This document shows positions 1 to 11,770 of a stretch of DNA of 60,000 bases, piece by piece. The stretch is from Symsagittifera roscoffensis (taxonomy: Eukaryota; Xenacoelomorpha; Acoela; Convolutidae), in NCBI RefSeq assembly GCF_963678635.1, contig NC_087062.1, positions 30,840,833-30,900,832 of the forward strand. Direction: 5' to 3'. The first letter of the stretch is position 1, and every line of letters starts with the position of its first letter. The notes under the pieces were generated by a model that was not told where the DNA came from, did not search any database, and was given only the letters and a program-made list of their open reading frames with translations. The position numbers were made by a program, and so were the translations under genes.

Positions 1-298
1 TATGTAGTCTCGGGCTATTCCGGGTTTGGAGGGAAACGGGTAATTGGGAAATTTTTTTTTGAAAGTTCATTATGCACGGTTGGTAGTGGATGATGATTGT
101 GTTGATGTTGAGGATTGGGTTAAAGAAGGGGTGTAGTCTGAAGAAGATGTGGAAGTTGGTGGGTTTGATGACGTTATGGTTGATGATAATTGATGAATGG
201 TTAGTGTATGAGGGTGTTGTACTTGTTGTCGTAGTGTTATTTCGTTTGTTTAGTTCGTATGATATCTCCGTGTTATCTAGGGAATTGTTGTTGGAGCT

Positions 299-652
299 TT
301 ATTTCGTAAGAGGGGAGTATATTGGTGTCGCTTGGGAAATATGAGAGAGAGTAGAGGGGGAGTCGGTTTTGGCTTGGGAGTGGATGGGTCGAAAGGGGGG
401 TTGAGAAAATGTTGACGGGCTGGGTTCTGACATTGCGAATTTGTCAGGGGTTTCTAAATCTGAATTGTCGAATTGCGAGATTGTGTGAAAAACCGTGATG
501 TCTGAGTTGGCATCAGAATCCATGCCGGATGAAATGTTAATATGGGGTGATTCAGGTGGCGGGAAAGCAAAAAGTGGGATGATGGGAATGGGGTTTTGGA
601 GATTGGCTGGAAGGGAAATTGAGCGGTGAAGGGATCCAACTTGTCGGCTCAT
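299..652 (-). CDS. Unrecognised Pro/Ser-rich reading frame in the retroelement block
   Basis: A 117-codon frame with an ATG start, rich in Pro, Ser and Ile. It has no motif I recognise and no cysteines of note. It lies downstream, in minus-strand sense, of the env-like remnant and shares the A/C-rich coding bias of the block. It could be the start of another gag copy, the end of the 3' gene, or chance open frame in biased sequence. I give no function. Confidence 0.22.
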   Translation of the reverse strand: MSRQVGSLHRSISLPANLQNPIPIIPLFAFPPPESPHINISSGMDSDANSDITVFHTISQFDNSDLETPDKFAMSEPSPSTFSQPPFRPIHSQAKTDSPSTLSHISQATPIYSPLTK

Positions 653-1170
653 CGTGGGCTAAAAAAATGATTGTTCTGAGATCAAAAATATGTGGTATGG
701 GGCTGTTCAATTATTTGTTCATATGTATCGTCACTTTGAGATTGTTGTGTTACTATATGGTGATTTGGACTTTGTATATAATTAGGTCTTGAACTTGTAA
801 TATTTGTGAGTGCTAGATTTCTAAAATTTCGTGGTACTAGTGATAATGGGTGATTGTGATTTAAACTTGGTTATTGTGGTGCTCTGGGTGATGCGTTTGA
901 TTTGTGTTGTTATTTGTCATATTTGTTTGGTGTAGTTGATATTTTCGTATTATATTCTTTTATTTGTGCATCTAAAAATATATTGTTTTTTGATGTAGAA
1001 AAAATTTGAAAAATCCTGCAAAAAGTATGCGTGCTATGCTTGCTTGTCTGTCTACTTTGTATGTATTGCGCATTTGTTATAGATTCCTTTCTGTAGAGAG
1101 AAAAGAAATCCGATAAAATTAAACATTGCGTATAATATAGTCAATCTTTCCAAGATGTAATGGGGCCTTC
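653..1170. other. Non-coding stretch between retroelement frames
   Basis: A/C-rich on the minus strand, with frequent stops in all frames. No LTR-like direct repeat matching the right-hand LTR candidate (13,957-14,150) was seen here, although this is where a 3' LTR might be expected. Confidence 0.4.
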
Positions 1171-2650
1171 CTAGAAAGGCAAAAATTCGTTTTTTAGATT
1201 TACAAAATTAAAAATATTGATTGGTGAATTGTCCTGTGGTCGATGTTTTTTGCCATTTAAGTAAATGTAATCTTTAATATCTTTAAGAAATCCGCTGTAA
1301 TCTTGTGTGTAAATGTCTGAAAAACCTGCTGTTTCTGCAAGGTCATGTAAATTTTGATCAATTGATTGTCGTTGTATTGTGTCCATTTTTGTAAGTAGTT
1401 CGTGAAATTGTTGTTTATGAATGTGGTGTTATATGTCTGATTTAGAGTAGATGCCGATCGATTGTAAATCGATATTCGGGTTGCGGGCAATAGCTCTAAT
1501 ACTTTCAGGTGAAAACTTTTTTAATGGTTGCATTAGTGTTGGATATGATGTGAGTAGATAGTATTTGTCTTCACCGGGGTTTAATTGTGCAACATTGTGG
1601 CTATTTTCTGATCCACATGGGACTGCTGTATCCCAAAAATAAATTCTTCGTGAGAGTGTATCAACAAACTGTACTTTATTTTTGTCGTTTATCTTCAAAA
1701 ACATATAAAGGTGATACTTTTTTGGTAGAAGTGTAATACCATAAAATGTTTACTTCATATTCAATGAAATTTGATCTATTTCCGGATAAAAAGTATCCTG
1801 CATATGGTATTTTTGGAGTTGCTAGTGCGAGTGATTGTAGAATCTGCGTCCTTTCGAGTTCACATAATTGGTGTAGTGTTTCTAGTTCTGATAATGTCAT
1901 TTCTTGAAAAATTCTACTTATCGTGTAATCTAATTTCATATCTATGCGTATGTCATAATGGATTGCGCCAAAATATGATTTGGTTATGAGTGATAGTTCT
2001 TGTAAAAGTGTACTTTCTCCATCTTGTGGTTTTAATTTTCACCGGTTCTTCCTGCATTCTTTTGAAATTTTACTGACACGTATGAGTTCTCATCAGTATA
2101 TGAGTGAGATGTAGCCATTTGGTGTATGATTAGTTTACCTGTTTTCATGTCGAAACGGTCTTCGTATTCGGCAAGAATTTCTGAATATTGTGTTTTGTAA
2201 AGTGGTTTGTTGTATTTGCATGCAAGTTCTAATTCTGGGTATATTTGGAAACGTGTTAAATTACTCTCTATTTTGTGGAAGTTTCTACATTTATATTAAG
2301 TAGTTCTAATTTGGTCAGTGTTTACATCTTCAAACGGGATTGATTCAATAAAATAATTTTGTGAAATTTAATCATTCTAGCGTGTATTTTTGCTACTTGA
2401 AAAGTTGTGCAGGTTTCTTCGGGAAACCAAACAATGGTTGCTTGTGTGCGTGTTGTAGGATCGGAATATCCTTGCTCGTTTTTGCAAGGGAGTCTAATCC
2501 TTGATAAAGTATTGTGTCATCTTTTAAGTCAAGTATAACTTGTTCTTTTTCAAGTTGTATTTTCCAATCGAAAAACATTATTTCTTGGTATCCTTTATTT
2601 TTTGTGTCTGATTTGCAGTTTGAGGGATTATTTATTCCAATATGTGTCAT
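1171..2650 (-). pseudogene. Env-like 3' gene of the retroelement, broken by frameshifts
   Basis: Five overlapping minus-strand fragments (2393-2650, 1676-1939, 1429-1704, 1257-1490, 1171-1386) follow one another in changing frames, as expected of one gene with several indels. The 1676-1939 segment contains a GYFLSGNRSNFIEYE stretch followed by aromatic residues. The 1429-1704 segment continues with a VQFVDTL stretch and an isolated cysteine. The block lies 3' of integrase, the position of env in errantiviruses. From general familiarity this resembles the extracellular part of env-like proteins in invertebrate gypsy elements, but I cannot name the family and see no clear signal peptide or membrane anchor. 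It could instead be an unrelated third gene. Every frame is short, so no intact protein can be made. Confidence 0.4.
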
Positions 2651-4353
2651 CCAATTTTTATCATGAAGATCGTATGTTAATCATCCATGTGCTCCATGGA
2701 AGGGAAATTTTGTATCTAGTCGTATGTGACCTTGGTGTTTTTCAAGTTCGGCTTGATGTGCTGAGTCTGGAAAAACTTGAAAATTTACAAGTTTTCTGTT
2801 TGTGCCTTTATTTGGTGTGAGGTTTAGTCTTTTTAGTTCGTTTTGAAGTCTTCAAGGCTGAGGTGTAATAATCTTTCGATGTTAATTTGGTAGAAAGATT
2901 CGTGGTCTTATCTGTTTTTATTTCCGTTTGAAACTTGTGAACAATGTACTTTCTTTTAGGAAAATGTTGCTGTGCATTTGTATCATGTTGGTGTAATTGC
3001 TCGGGTTTTTGAGTATAACGTAGCTATTACATTTGTTGTTTCTATAGCTTGTTGTTCGGATTCACATTGTGTTACTTGATTGATAGCTTATTTATGAAGT
3101 GTTTTTTGTTCGTTTTCTTCACAATCGTAGTGTGTTACTAGTAGATCCTGAGGTTCTGTGCGAGGAGAAGGATTTTGATTTGGTTCGGTTAAAATTTTAG
3201 AAAGAAGATGTTGAAATTTTAATATGTTTAGAAATACATGTGTATGATAATCCTGAGTATGGGTTATAAAAAGTTATGTATCCGATTGTCTTTTTAGTAT
3301 ATCGATCGTATTTATATATTATATCTGTTGTTATTAATGGGGGAGGTAAAGATTGAGCTGTTATTTTTGGAAGAGCTAATGGAAATGGGTGTTGAACAAT
3401 TTTTTTTAGTGTGATTTCAGTTTTCTTACTGTGATTTCAAATTTTAGTGTGATACTATTTTGTTGAAGTGTTTAGATTTTATGTTCCTGGATATCTTCTT
3501 GTCTATATTGTAATCTACTTAGTACCCAGTTGTGTAGTCTGCTACTTTCTTGATGTTGACCAAATAATGGTGGAGGTGCTACAAATGTATTCCAATCTAA
3601 TCGTAGTGGTATATTATTAGATGATTGTTCTTGATATCTTGAATCAAGATTTGTAGGAAAATTTAGGGGAAAAAGTGTTCGTGATATTTGACTTAAGGAA
3701 GGTGTTGAAGGAAAAGAAAGTGTTTCTGGTAATGTTGATATTGTTGAACAGATGAAACTTCAATCGGGACATTTACGATATTTGGTTCACCTTGAGTGTA
3801 GGTGTGCGTTACCCAAGATGGAAGACGTTCCGTAGTTGTTGGGGGATTGAAAGGGTTTTTTCGAATTTGTTTTGATGTGGGAGTTGAACCTACGTAGTCT
3901 GATGGAATATTTGAAGTGCTTTGTTGTGAAACAGTTTGGGGATTTTCTGGTAGTGTGCTACTAGAAACGTCTAAAAAATTTGGTGTTGGTGACTGAGGTA
4001 TATTAAAATGAACTCTAGGAAATTGAAAATTCCTGTTTCGTCTTGGATGTATAGTTTGTCTATTTATTTCAAGTGTATTTTGGTTTTGGCTAATTTGTTT
4101 TACTCTGTTAAGATCCTGTTATAGACATTCATTTATGTTTTATGTGGTTCGTATTGTGGTTCGCTCAAAGGTGCTTGGCGAACAACTGGTTCTGATGGTT
4201 CGGATAATCGTGAGTGTCTTTCTTCAAAAGTATATGGATTGTCTTGGAAAGAAATGCGTGTAGATGATTGGGGGTTTTGGGTATTTGTGGGTGTTGTTGG
4301 GTTTTCTTGGGATGTTGTCGGTGGGGACTGGTGTGGGGGTTGTTGATTAGCAA
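2651..4353 (-). pseudogene. Degraded Ser/Thr/Pro/Gln-rich retroelement coding sequence
   Basis: Conceptual minus-strand translation gives short open stretches rich in Ser, Thr, Pro, Gln and Asn, separated by stops. The longest is 62 codons at 4165-4353, rich in His, Pro and Lys. The composition matches the linker parts of the gag copies further right, but I see no zinc knuckle, protease or integrase motif. It is either the decayed 5' part of the env-like gene or a rearranged gag-linker fragment. Confidence 0.3.
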
Positions 4354-4624
4354 TTTTGAAAAAGTTCTAAGAGTGGAATCTTTTACGATGAAAATTTATA
4401 TTTACTCCAGTATTTTTCAATAAAAATAAACAAAATAATGGTGGCTAATGCGCTTGTGATGATTGCCTTTTTTTATACATTTGCATATTGTCATTATGAG
4501 TGATGTGAAAATGTGAGAAAAATTATGAATAGTAGAAAAACATCGGTTCTACTACTAAATAGACTTCGAAACATTTAAATATTTATTGAATTTTCGTACC
4601 TGAGGAGGTTATCAATGATTATGG

Positions 4625-4626
<2 letters not shown>

Positions 4627-4681
<55 letters not shown>
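4627..4681. repeat. (AT)n microsatellite
   Basis: About 27 uninterrupted AT dinucleotides. It lies inside the retroelement block, between the integrase end and the degraded 3' frames, and was probably gained after insertion. Confidence 0.97.
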
Positions 4682-4682
<1 letters not shown>

Positions 4683-5324
4683 TTCGAATAGGGAATAAAA
4701 AATTTGAAAAAGGCTGCAAAAAATTATTACAAGAATGATTAAGGTTTCTAAGTTATCAGCTAAAATTGTTATGAAAGAAAAATATTTCTAGCTAAGAAGT
4801 CAGAAAGTTTTATGAGAAAGATTGAAAATTTTTGTTCAAATTTGTTGACCGTCGCAGAAAGAAGCGTTTAAGAAATGATTCGTTTTGTCGAATCTTTTTT
4901 TAAATTTTGGTGCTAATTTCGAGTGTGGTCGGATTATTTATTGACTTTTTGACAAGTGGGTTGGATTTTAGCAAAATTATTGAGGGCTTATTTTGTGGTG
5001 TCGGAGAGGTTTTGTTTTTATTTATGGAATGATTGGTAGTATCTAAGAAATATTTGTACTTTAGGCTAAATGATCATGTACTTTTTGGTCTTTAGGCTAA
5101 TTTAATAATTTTGCTTGGGGGGTTTTTGAGGTCTAGATTGGGAAAAAATTGTTGATCTTTGTACTACTTGATAAGGGAGGGTTTTAATTTTGAGATAGTT
5201 TTTATTTTAGTTGTCCTTTTGTAGCGACTTGCTTATTTTTGACCTGGAGGTCTTGAAGTTATAGTTATAATTATGCTTGGAGGTGAATATTTGTCGGCTA
5301 ATAAAGTCGTGTTATTATAAATAA
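4682..5324. other. No gene seen
   Basis: G/T-rich on the plus strand, with stops in every frame. It lies between the integrase C-terminal remnant and the microsatellite. I see no repeat or motif. Confidence 0.4.
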
Positions 5325-5331
5325 AATGATG

Positions 5332-5547
5332 ATTCGGAATGATTTCTATTGGCTGATTTTGAACTAGATCTGTTCAAGAGTTTTTCAGCATGTTATTTTG
5401 AAAATGTGTATGTTCAAAATGATTAAAAAGAAGGTGATTATTCGGAATGATTTCAATTGGCTGATTTTGAACTAGATCTGTTCAAGTGTTTTTCAGCATG
5501 TTATTTTGAAAATGTGTATGTTCAAAATGATTAAAAAGAAGGTGATT
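5332..5547. repeat. Tandem duplication, 2 x 108 bp
   Basis: The unit starting ATTCGGAATGATTT at 5332 recurs at 5440 with only scattered substitutions, for example CAAGAG versus CAAGTG. This is a recent local tandem duplication just 3' (minus sense) of the integrase remnant. Confidence 0.93.
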
Positions 5548-5559
5548 ATTAATGAAAAT

Positions 5560-7005
5560 CAAAGTTGTTTTTGAAACTCAACTTTCTTCAGTACTTTAGA
5601 TTGTGGAATGAATGTTGTACAATTTTTTCGTGCTTGGCTTCTAAGTCGTGATAATTCTCTGTGTTCAGATTTCTCTTTATGATCCTGTAGTAGGAGTTTT
5701 TCCGTCATTTTCTTATTTTTTCTTCCTTTTTGAGATATTTTTGTTTCTGGTTTAGAAGATGTTTGGTGAACTAATTCTTTTTGTTGAGTTGGTTTTGAAT
5801 TAACGTGTTTGTCAGTTTTTTGATTTTGTTCAATTTCTGAATTGTTTTGAACAATTTTTAAACCTGTAAAAGAATATAAATGAGTTAACTCACGGAGTGC
5901 GTATTCTTTTGGATGATAGGATAATAGGTTATTTCGATGCTGAACAATTTTTTTTTACATGAGTACGTTTGTATGTTACATCAGTGGGTTTTTTAATTAT
6001 TTGATATGGTCCTTTTCGGAGTGGTTGTAATTTTTTGGAAATTCTTTTTTGTGTTGGGAAGTTTGGAGTTGAAACAAATGTTCCGAATTTAAATTCTGTT
6101 GCTGGTGTGAAGCGTGAATTAATTTGGTTATTTATGTTTTGCGCTTAAAACAATTTTTTTGTTATTTTTTGATAAACTTCCTTGTGTTTTTTTATCTCGA
6201 TTTAAAATCCATTCGGTGCGTGTACCGGAAGCTAATTTTAAAATTTGTGGATGATGAAAATGGTCTTCATCATGGGTATGTAGTGGTAAATTGTAACAAA
6301 TTGAATCTTTATTTGGTTGACAATAAAATTGTGCATTTTTATGGGCGTTTGCTGTAAACACTATTGGTTTTCGTAGTTTTTGGTTAAATACCATTTCATA
6401 TGGTGACAATCCTAAGGTTGTTGTAATTTGTGAATTATAAGCTAAGGGAAATATTTTTACTTCTGTTGACCATTCGGTATATCGTGTATCGTTTCCATTA
6501 ATGATACATCTGAGATATTCTTGTGATGAACGGTTCATACCTTCGACTAATCCATTTGTCCAAGGTGCATGAGATGTACGTGAATTATGTTTATTATTAT
6601 TTAAGCGGCATAATGTGATAATTTCGTTGTTAATAAATTCAGTGCCATTGTCTGTGACTAGTATTTCGGGTAATCTGAATTTAGCTATCCAGTGTTCGAG
6701 TGTTTGTATATGCCTAATAAGCATTACAGTGGGGTACTGGGTTGAGTGCTACATAGTGTGTAAATGCACCAACAATGACCATTATAAATGAATTTCCTTC
6801 TGAGGATGGTGAAATTGGTCCTTTTGTGTCAAATGAGATTCTATGGTTAAAATATAGACTTTGTCCTTTAAAATCTTGATTTTCTACCATTTGTTTTTGA
6901 TTTGGATAGGGTTTATTTAATTGGCATATTATACAATCGTTGCATAAAACTTTCATCCAAATTGGTGCATTTGGAAAACAAAAAGTTTGGATAAAGTTAG
7001 AGTAA
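5560..7005 (-). pseudogene. Retroelement integrase, N-terminus lost, frameshifted
   Basis: Integrase joins retroelement cDNA to host DNA. Segment 6714-6956 begins with the CC half of the HHCC zinc site (CNDCIICQ) and carries the first catalytic Asp (residue 43, in SFDTKG). Segment 6128-6724, in another frame, carries the second Asp (residue 25, in VTDNGTEF) and the catalytic Glu (residue 61, in NGLVEG). The 35-residue gap between them is the canonical D-D35-E spacing. A further frame change leads to a C-terminal GPYQI box encoded near 6,001-6,020 and a Lys-rich tail to about 5,560. The HH half of the zinc site was lost at the junction with gag near 7,006. The catalytic triad is therefore conserved in a gene that cannot be translated whole. 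The Ty3/gypsy assignment rests on the TDNGTEF, NGLVEG and GPYQI signatures. Confidence 0.85.
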
Positions 7006-8846
7006 AATCATGAGTGTTAAGTGAATATTCTTTTCGGACTAATGTTTCGATCCTTACTGCTAATTGTTTGATCGTTTCATTTGGTAGTCTATGAATTTCA
7101 TTGCATAAGACTCTTTGATGTTGTTTGTTTCTTCCTGAATAAAACATTTTCGAAAATTCTTTTGTGAATCTTTTCCAATCTGATTTTATATCTTTAGGTA
7201 AAATTGAAAACAATTTTTGAGCTGCGCCATCAAGTGTGGTTTGTATTAACGGTGTGCGCCTATGTATCCAATTTTGTTGAAGTGGTGTATTTATTGGTTC
7301 AGGTCCTATATTGAAGATTAAAATTGATGTCACTGCATTTAAATAATCTTCTACAGAATATTCAGAGTCTGTACCTGTAAAAACCATTAAAAATTTGTTT
7401 GATGTTATTGACGATCCACCCATTAGGTATGGGTTCATAGCCATTTGAAGTGATTGTGCGGCATTTCGCTTTTGTGAAAAATTTGTAAGTTGACTCTTGG
7501 TTATTTCATGTTGTTGTAAGTAATAGGGTAGCGGGATTTCATTTTCCATTTGCGTTGGTTAAAAAGATTCTGTAATAACTGGTTTTTGTGAATAAAAATT
7601 AATAATTTGAGATGCTAGATTTAGTCTAGCTTGTCGCATATGTTGTTCTTGTGTATATGGTTCAAAAATATCTGGTTGGTTTACGTGGTAAGATTGGAGT
7701 CTTTGGTTTTGATAAAATTGTGGATTATTTTGATTATAATAATCTTAATCATCTGATGAAAGATAATTAGATGTGTAATAAGGTGTTTGATGTCTATTCT
7801 TGTTTTGCTGCGTATTTTTATTGTTTTGCTGAAAAAATGGATACTTTTCACTTTGGTCTTGTCAAACTCGTGGGTACTCATTAAAGTTTACTGAGTTTGA
7901 TGAGTGTTGTTGGAAAATTTGTCTTTGCGGAAACAAATGATTTTGGGTGTTTTTACGAGGGGGTTTAGTTGTTTGTGGTCTATTCACATAGTTTTAATTA
8001 TGTTCTGTCTGCAATTTTTTCTAGTGAACGTTCTTTCTTTTTGCGTTGGTTTCGTCATTGGTCTAAACGTTTGATGATCTTTTTGCGAATATTTTGGAAC
8101 AACGGAGGATTTAACCATAGATTGTAATGTTACCTGTGGTAATGCTGGATTTTTGGGTCTGGGAGTTGTAAGATTTGGATGTATTCTTGAATTACTTTGT
8201 TGTGTTGTTGTTGTTGTTACTATTTCAACTATTTCTTCATTTGCGAAATGTGATGGTGTTTGAATATCTTGTTGTGCAAGAATTCTAGTTCCATTCACGT
8301 TTTCTTGTTGTAAGAGGAATGAGTTTAAACTATTATTTCCTAGTCTATCGGGTAGAAAAGAATTATAGTTTAAAGGTGTTGCGTCAATTGTGAGTGGATT
8401 TACTTTAACATAATCTTTGTTAATAGAAATTGTACTAACTGCTCGACTTGAAATATCTGTTGGTATGTTCAGGAATAGTGGATGAGACGATTCTGGGTCC
8501 AAAACATAATCAAATTGTTCTGCTAAGACAGTGTCATCAGTAGAGTTTTGAAGTCTAAAATTTTTTCTTGCTTGTGAGATTAAATCAATATTATCTGTGA
8601 AATAATCAATGATAAACCATGCTAAGACTTTTTGTAAATCGAGTTTAACATTCTGCGAAACTTCGTTACTGGTTAAATTTTCACGAATTGTGTTTAAAAA
8701 TTCGGAGGATAGTGCAATTTCATGTCTTACAGTTGTGTGTCTAAATGTTTGAACTGGTGAAGTTCCTTGAGGTTCTGTCTCAAGAGAACGACTAGAGATG
8801 TTTTTATCAATCGTTATTGTACTGGTAATTGAAGTGGTTGTTCGTA
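7006..8846 (-). pseudogene. Gag copy A, truncated and fused to integrase
   Basis: Minus-strand Gag region. An open frame of about 287 codons runs from near 8,846 to 7,984; the segment starting at an internal Met at 8,502 is its last 172 codons. The capsid-like core starts at ATG 7,549 (MENEIPLPYYL) and contains the Ty3-type gag pattern: a Trp-Ile-His-Arg block, then DWKRFTKEF, then a Leu-Pro-Asn-Glu block. A frame change separates the two parts. The core is almost identical to copy B (9,902-10,564) until residue NTHD. It then departs and ends 14 codons later inside the integrase sequence. No zinc knuckle follows this copy, so nucleocapsid, protease, RT and RNase H are absent. Length and motif order fit gag of a large gypsy element. 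Confidence 0.75.
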
Positions 8847-9901
8847 CGTAACAGTTTCGTAGTCATTTTCAACTTTTATTATGTTGACTGAAATTGTTTT
8901 TTCTGTATCGTTTTCACTGTCTGTAGATTCTCAATTGATGTGATTTAATTGTAATTCAGTACTTTCTGTATTATCATTACAAGGGGGGTCTGAATTGGTT
9001 TCTTCAGTTGTTTGTACTTGATTTATTTGTCTTTGATGTTTTGGTGTGTTGCTTCTATATCTGTTTTGAGAATCGGGATAACGTGTATTATTCCTATGAG
9101 GTGATTGAGAGTAATTTCTTTGTCTATTGTTATAGTTTGAGTTCCTATTTTGTGAGTTATCTCGTGATCTAGTGTTTTGATATCGTTGATGTCGATCATT
9201 TGAATAGTTTCTATTCCTATCATTGGAAAAATTTCTATTTCTATTATATGAAGAGTTTCTAGATCAATCATTTGAGTAAAATTTGTTTCCAGAATTTGAA
9301 TGGCAATTTACATCGAACAAAATTTCAGGTCGGTCTGAATTTGATCTTGAATAGTTACTTCGATACTGAGCATTTCGACTGTTTGATCGACTATATCTGT
9401 TTTGTGGGGAATTACGTGAATTTCTTTGTTCTGGTGATCTGCCTCTATAATTAGAGTTATAAGGTGATTGATTTATTGAATAATTTGAACTGTTTGGAAG
9501 TGGTTTCTAGAACTATTATTACTGTGAATAGTCTTATTCGGTAAACTTCGATCTTTTTTCATGTACTGATAAAATGATTTGTTTGGTTTTTTGTACTTTT
9601 GTGCTTTATTCTGGCTGTCTCGTTGTTTTTGTCTGCATTCAGCAATGCTATGTCCGTATCTTCGGCAATAGTTACACCATTTTTTGAATGATGGTTTACT
9701 TTTGAAATTTGGTTTTTTTCTCGTATATACTCAAAATTTCAGTGATTTTTTCGGATAAGTCTATATCTGAGATGTGTATATTATTTATCTGTGTTGTAGT
9801 GGTTTGAATATTATTAACAGATTGTACTTTGAGACTTTCTGTTTTTTCTAGTTTCATAGTGATTTCTGCTTGTTCTAGTTTATCAACTAGTTTTCCAAAA
9901 T
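8847..9901 (-). pseudogene. Gag C-terminus: CCHC zinc knuckle and Arg/Ser/Asn-rich linker
   Basis: The minus strand at 9,635-9,676 encodes CNYCRRYGHSIAEC, a perfect C-x2-C-x4-H-x4-C nucleocapsid knuckle that binds genomic RNA. It is followed leftwards by about 170 codons rich in Arg, Ser, Asn and Tyr (repeating RNxNYS-like units near 9,000-9,480) and then an acidic stretch, with a few in-frame stops. A coiled-coil-like Lys/Glu/Leu segment near 9,720-9,900 connects it to gag copy B, although a frame change lies at about 9,900. At about 8,847 the sequence passes directly into the start of gag copy A, where protease would be expected. Confidence 0.75.
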
Positions 9902-10564
9902 CTAATCTAAATCTGGTTCTCGAATTAAGGAGGGAAGTGATGCTCTCTTTTTAATAGCTTTTTTTCGTAATTGAGCTGTTAGAGTCATCATTAAAAGCTC
10001 TGTCATTTTTGTGTTTATATAATCATGAGTGTTAAGTGAATATGCTTTTCGGACTAATGTTTCGATCCTTACTGCTAATTGTTTGATCGTTTCATTTGGT
10101 AGTCTACGAATTTCATTGCATAAGACTCTTTGATGATGTTTGTTTCTTCCTGAATAAAACATTTTTGAAAATTCTTTTGTGAATCTTTTCCAATCTGATT
10201 TTATATCTGTAGGTAAAATTGAAAACAATTTTTGAGCTGCGCCATCAAGTGTGGTTTGTATTAACGCTGTGCGCCTATGTATCCAATTTTGTTGAAGTGA
10301 TGTATTTATTGGTTCAGGTCCTATATTGAAGATTAAAATTGCTGTGACTGCATTTAAATAATCTTCTACAGAATATTCAGAGTCTGTACCTGTAAAAACC
10401 ATTAAAGATTTGTTTGATGTTATTGACGATCCACCCATTAGGTATGGATTCATAGCCATTTGAAGTGATTGTGCGGCATTTCGCTTTTGTGAAAAATTTG
10501 TAAGTTGACCCTTGGTTATTTCATGTTGTTGTAAGTAATAGGGTAGCGGGATTTCATTTTCCAT
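9902..10564 (-). CDS. Gag capsid-like core, copy B
   Basis: A 220-codon frame starting at ATG 10,564 and ending in a frame change at 9,902. It carries the same MENEIPLPYYL start and DWKRFTKEF block as copy A, and continues through a Leu/Met/Lys-rich end that copy A has lost. Gag forms the intracellular particle that packages element RNA. The core shows no internal stop, but the sequence on both sides is frameshifted, so a whole Gag is not encoded. Copies A and B differ at about one residue in fifteen, so they come from closely related elements or from one duplication event. Confidence 0.7.
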   Translation of the reverse strand: MENEIPLPYYLQQHEITKGQLTNFSQKRNAAQSLQMAMNPYLMGGSSITSNKSLMVFTGTDSEYSVEDYLNAVTAILIFNIGPEPINTSLQQNWIHRRTALIQTTLDGAAQKLFSILPTDIKSDWKRFTKEFSKMFYSGRNKHHQRVLCNEIRRLPNETIKQLAVRIETLVRKAYSLNTHDYINTKMTELLMMTLTAQLRKKAIKKRASLPSLIREPDLD

Positions 10565-11770
10565 TTGCGTTGGTTAAAAAGATTCTGTAATAACTGGTTT
10601 TTGTGAATAAAAATTAAAAATTTGAGATGCTAGATTTAGTCTAGCTTGTCGCATATGTTGTTCTTGTGTATATGGTTCAAAAATATCTGGTTGGTTTACG
10701 TGGTAAGAGTGGAGTCTTTGGTTTTGATAAAATTGTGGATAATTTTGATTATAATAATCTTCATCATCTGATGAAAGATAATTAGATGTGTAATAAGGTG
10801 TTTGATGTCTATTCTTGTTTTGCTGCGTATTTTTATTGTTTTGCTGAAAAAATGGATACTTTTCACTTTGGTCTTGTCAAACTCGTGGGTACTCATTAAA
10901 GTTTACTGAGTTTGATGAGTGTTGTTGGAAATTTTGTCTTTGCAAAATTAAAGGATTTTGCGTGTTTGCTCGAGGGGGTTTTGTTGTTTGTGGTCTATTC
11001 ACATAGTTATAATTATGTTCTGCAAAATTATTTCTAGTGAATCTTCTTTGTTTTTGCGTTGGTTTCGTCATTGGTCTAAACGTTTGATAATCCATTTGTG
11101 AAAACTTTGGAAGAACGGAGGGTTTAACCGTAGATTGTAATGATACCTGTGGTAGTGCTGGATTTTTGGGTCTTGGAGTTGTAAGATTTGGATGTATTGT
11201 TGAATTATTTTGTTGTGTTGTTATTGTTACTATTTCAACTATTTCTTCATTTGCGATATGTGATGGTGTTTAAATATCTTGTTGTGTAAGATTTCTAGTT
11301 GTATGAGGGTTGAGTTTAAACTATTATTTCCTAGTCTATCGGGTAGAAATGAATTATAGTTTAAAAGTGTTGCGTCAATTGTGAGTGGATATACTTTAAC
11401 ATAATCTCTGTTAATAGAAATTGTGATAATTGCTTGACTTGAAATATCTGTTGGTATGTTCAGGAATAGTGGATGAGACCATTCGGGGTCCAAAACATTA
11501 TCTGATTGTTCTGCTAGGACAGTGTCATCAGTAGAATTTTGAAGTCTAAAATTTTTTTTGCTTGTGAGATTAAATCAATTTTATGTATGAAATAATCAAT
11601 GATAAACCATGCTAAGATTTTTCGTAAACCGTGCTTAATATTCTGCAAAACTGCGTTACTGGTTAAATTTTTACGGATTGTCTTTAAAAATTCGGAGGAT
11701 ATTGCAATTTCATGTCTTACAGTTGTGTGTCTAAATGTTTGAACTGGTGAAGTTCCTTGAGATTCTGTTT
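10021..11770 (-). repeat. Second copy of the 7,006-8,778 segment (about 1.75 kb)
   Basis: Direct repeat at an offset of about 3,015 bp. The left edge of the similarity is AATCATGAGTGTTAA (7,006 and 10,021); the right edge is GAAGTTCCTTGAG followed by divergence (8,778 and 11,770). Most lines differ by only a few bases per 60, so the copies are still about 95 percent alike by eye. Confidence 0.9.
10565..11770 (-). pseudogene. Gag copy B, N-terminal part, broken
   Basis: It aligns along its length with 7,550-8,778 of copy A but carries a premature stop near 11,271 (CAA to TAA on the minus strand), a one-base loss in the T run near 11,558, and a short deletion near 11,300. Visible open pieces are 11,239-11,493 (starting MDPEWSHPLFLN), 10,877-11,095 and 10,696-10,896. 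Similarity to copy A stops at 11,770, where a pol-like fragment begins. Confidence 0.75.

Noticed and set aside
6124-6357. Plus-strand 77-codon frame
   Set aside because: It lies antisense to the integrase remnant, whose D-D35-E motifs are on the minus strand; hydrophobic translation of biased sequence.
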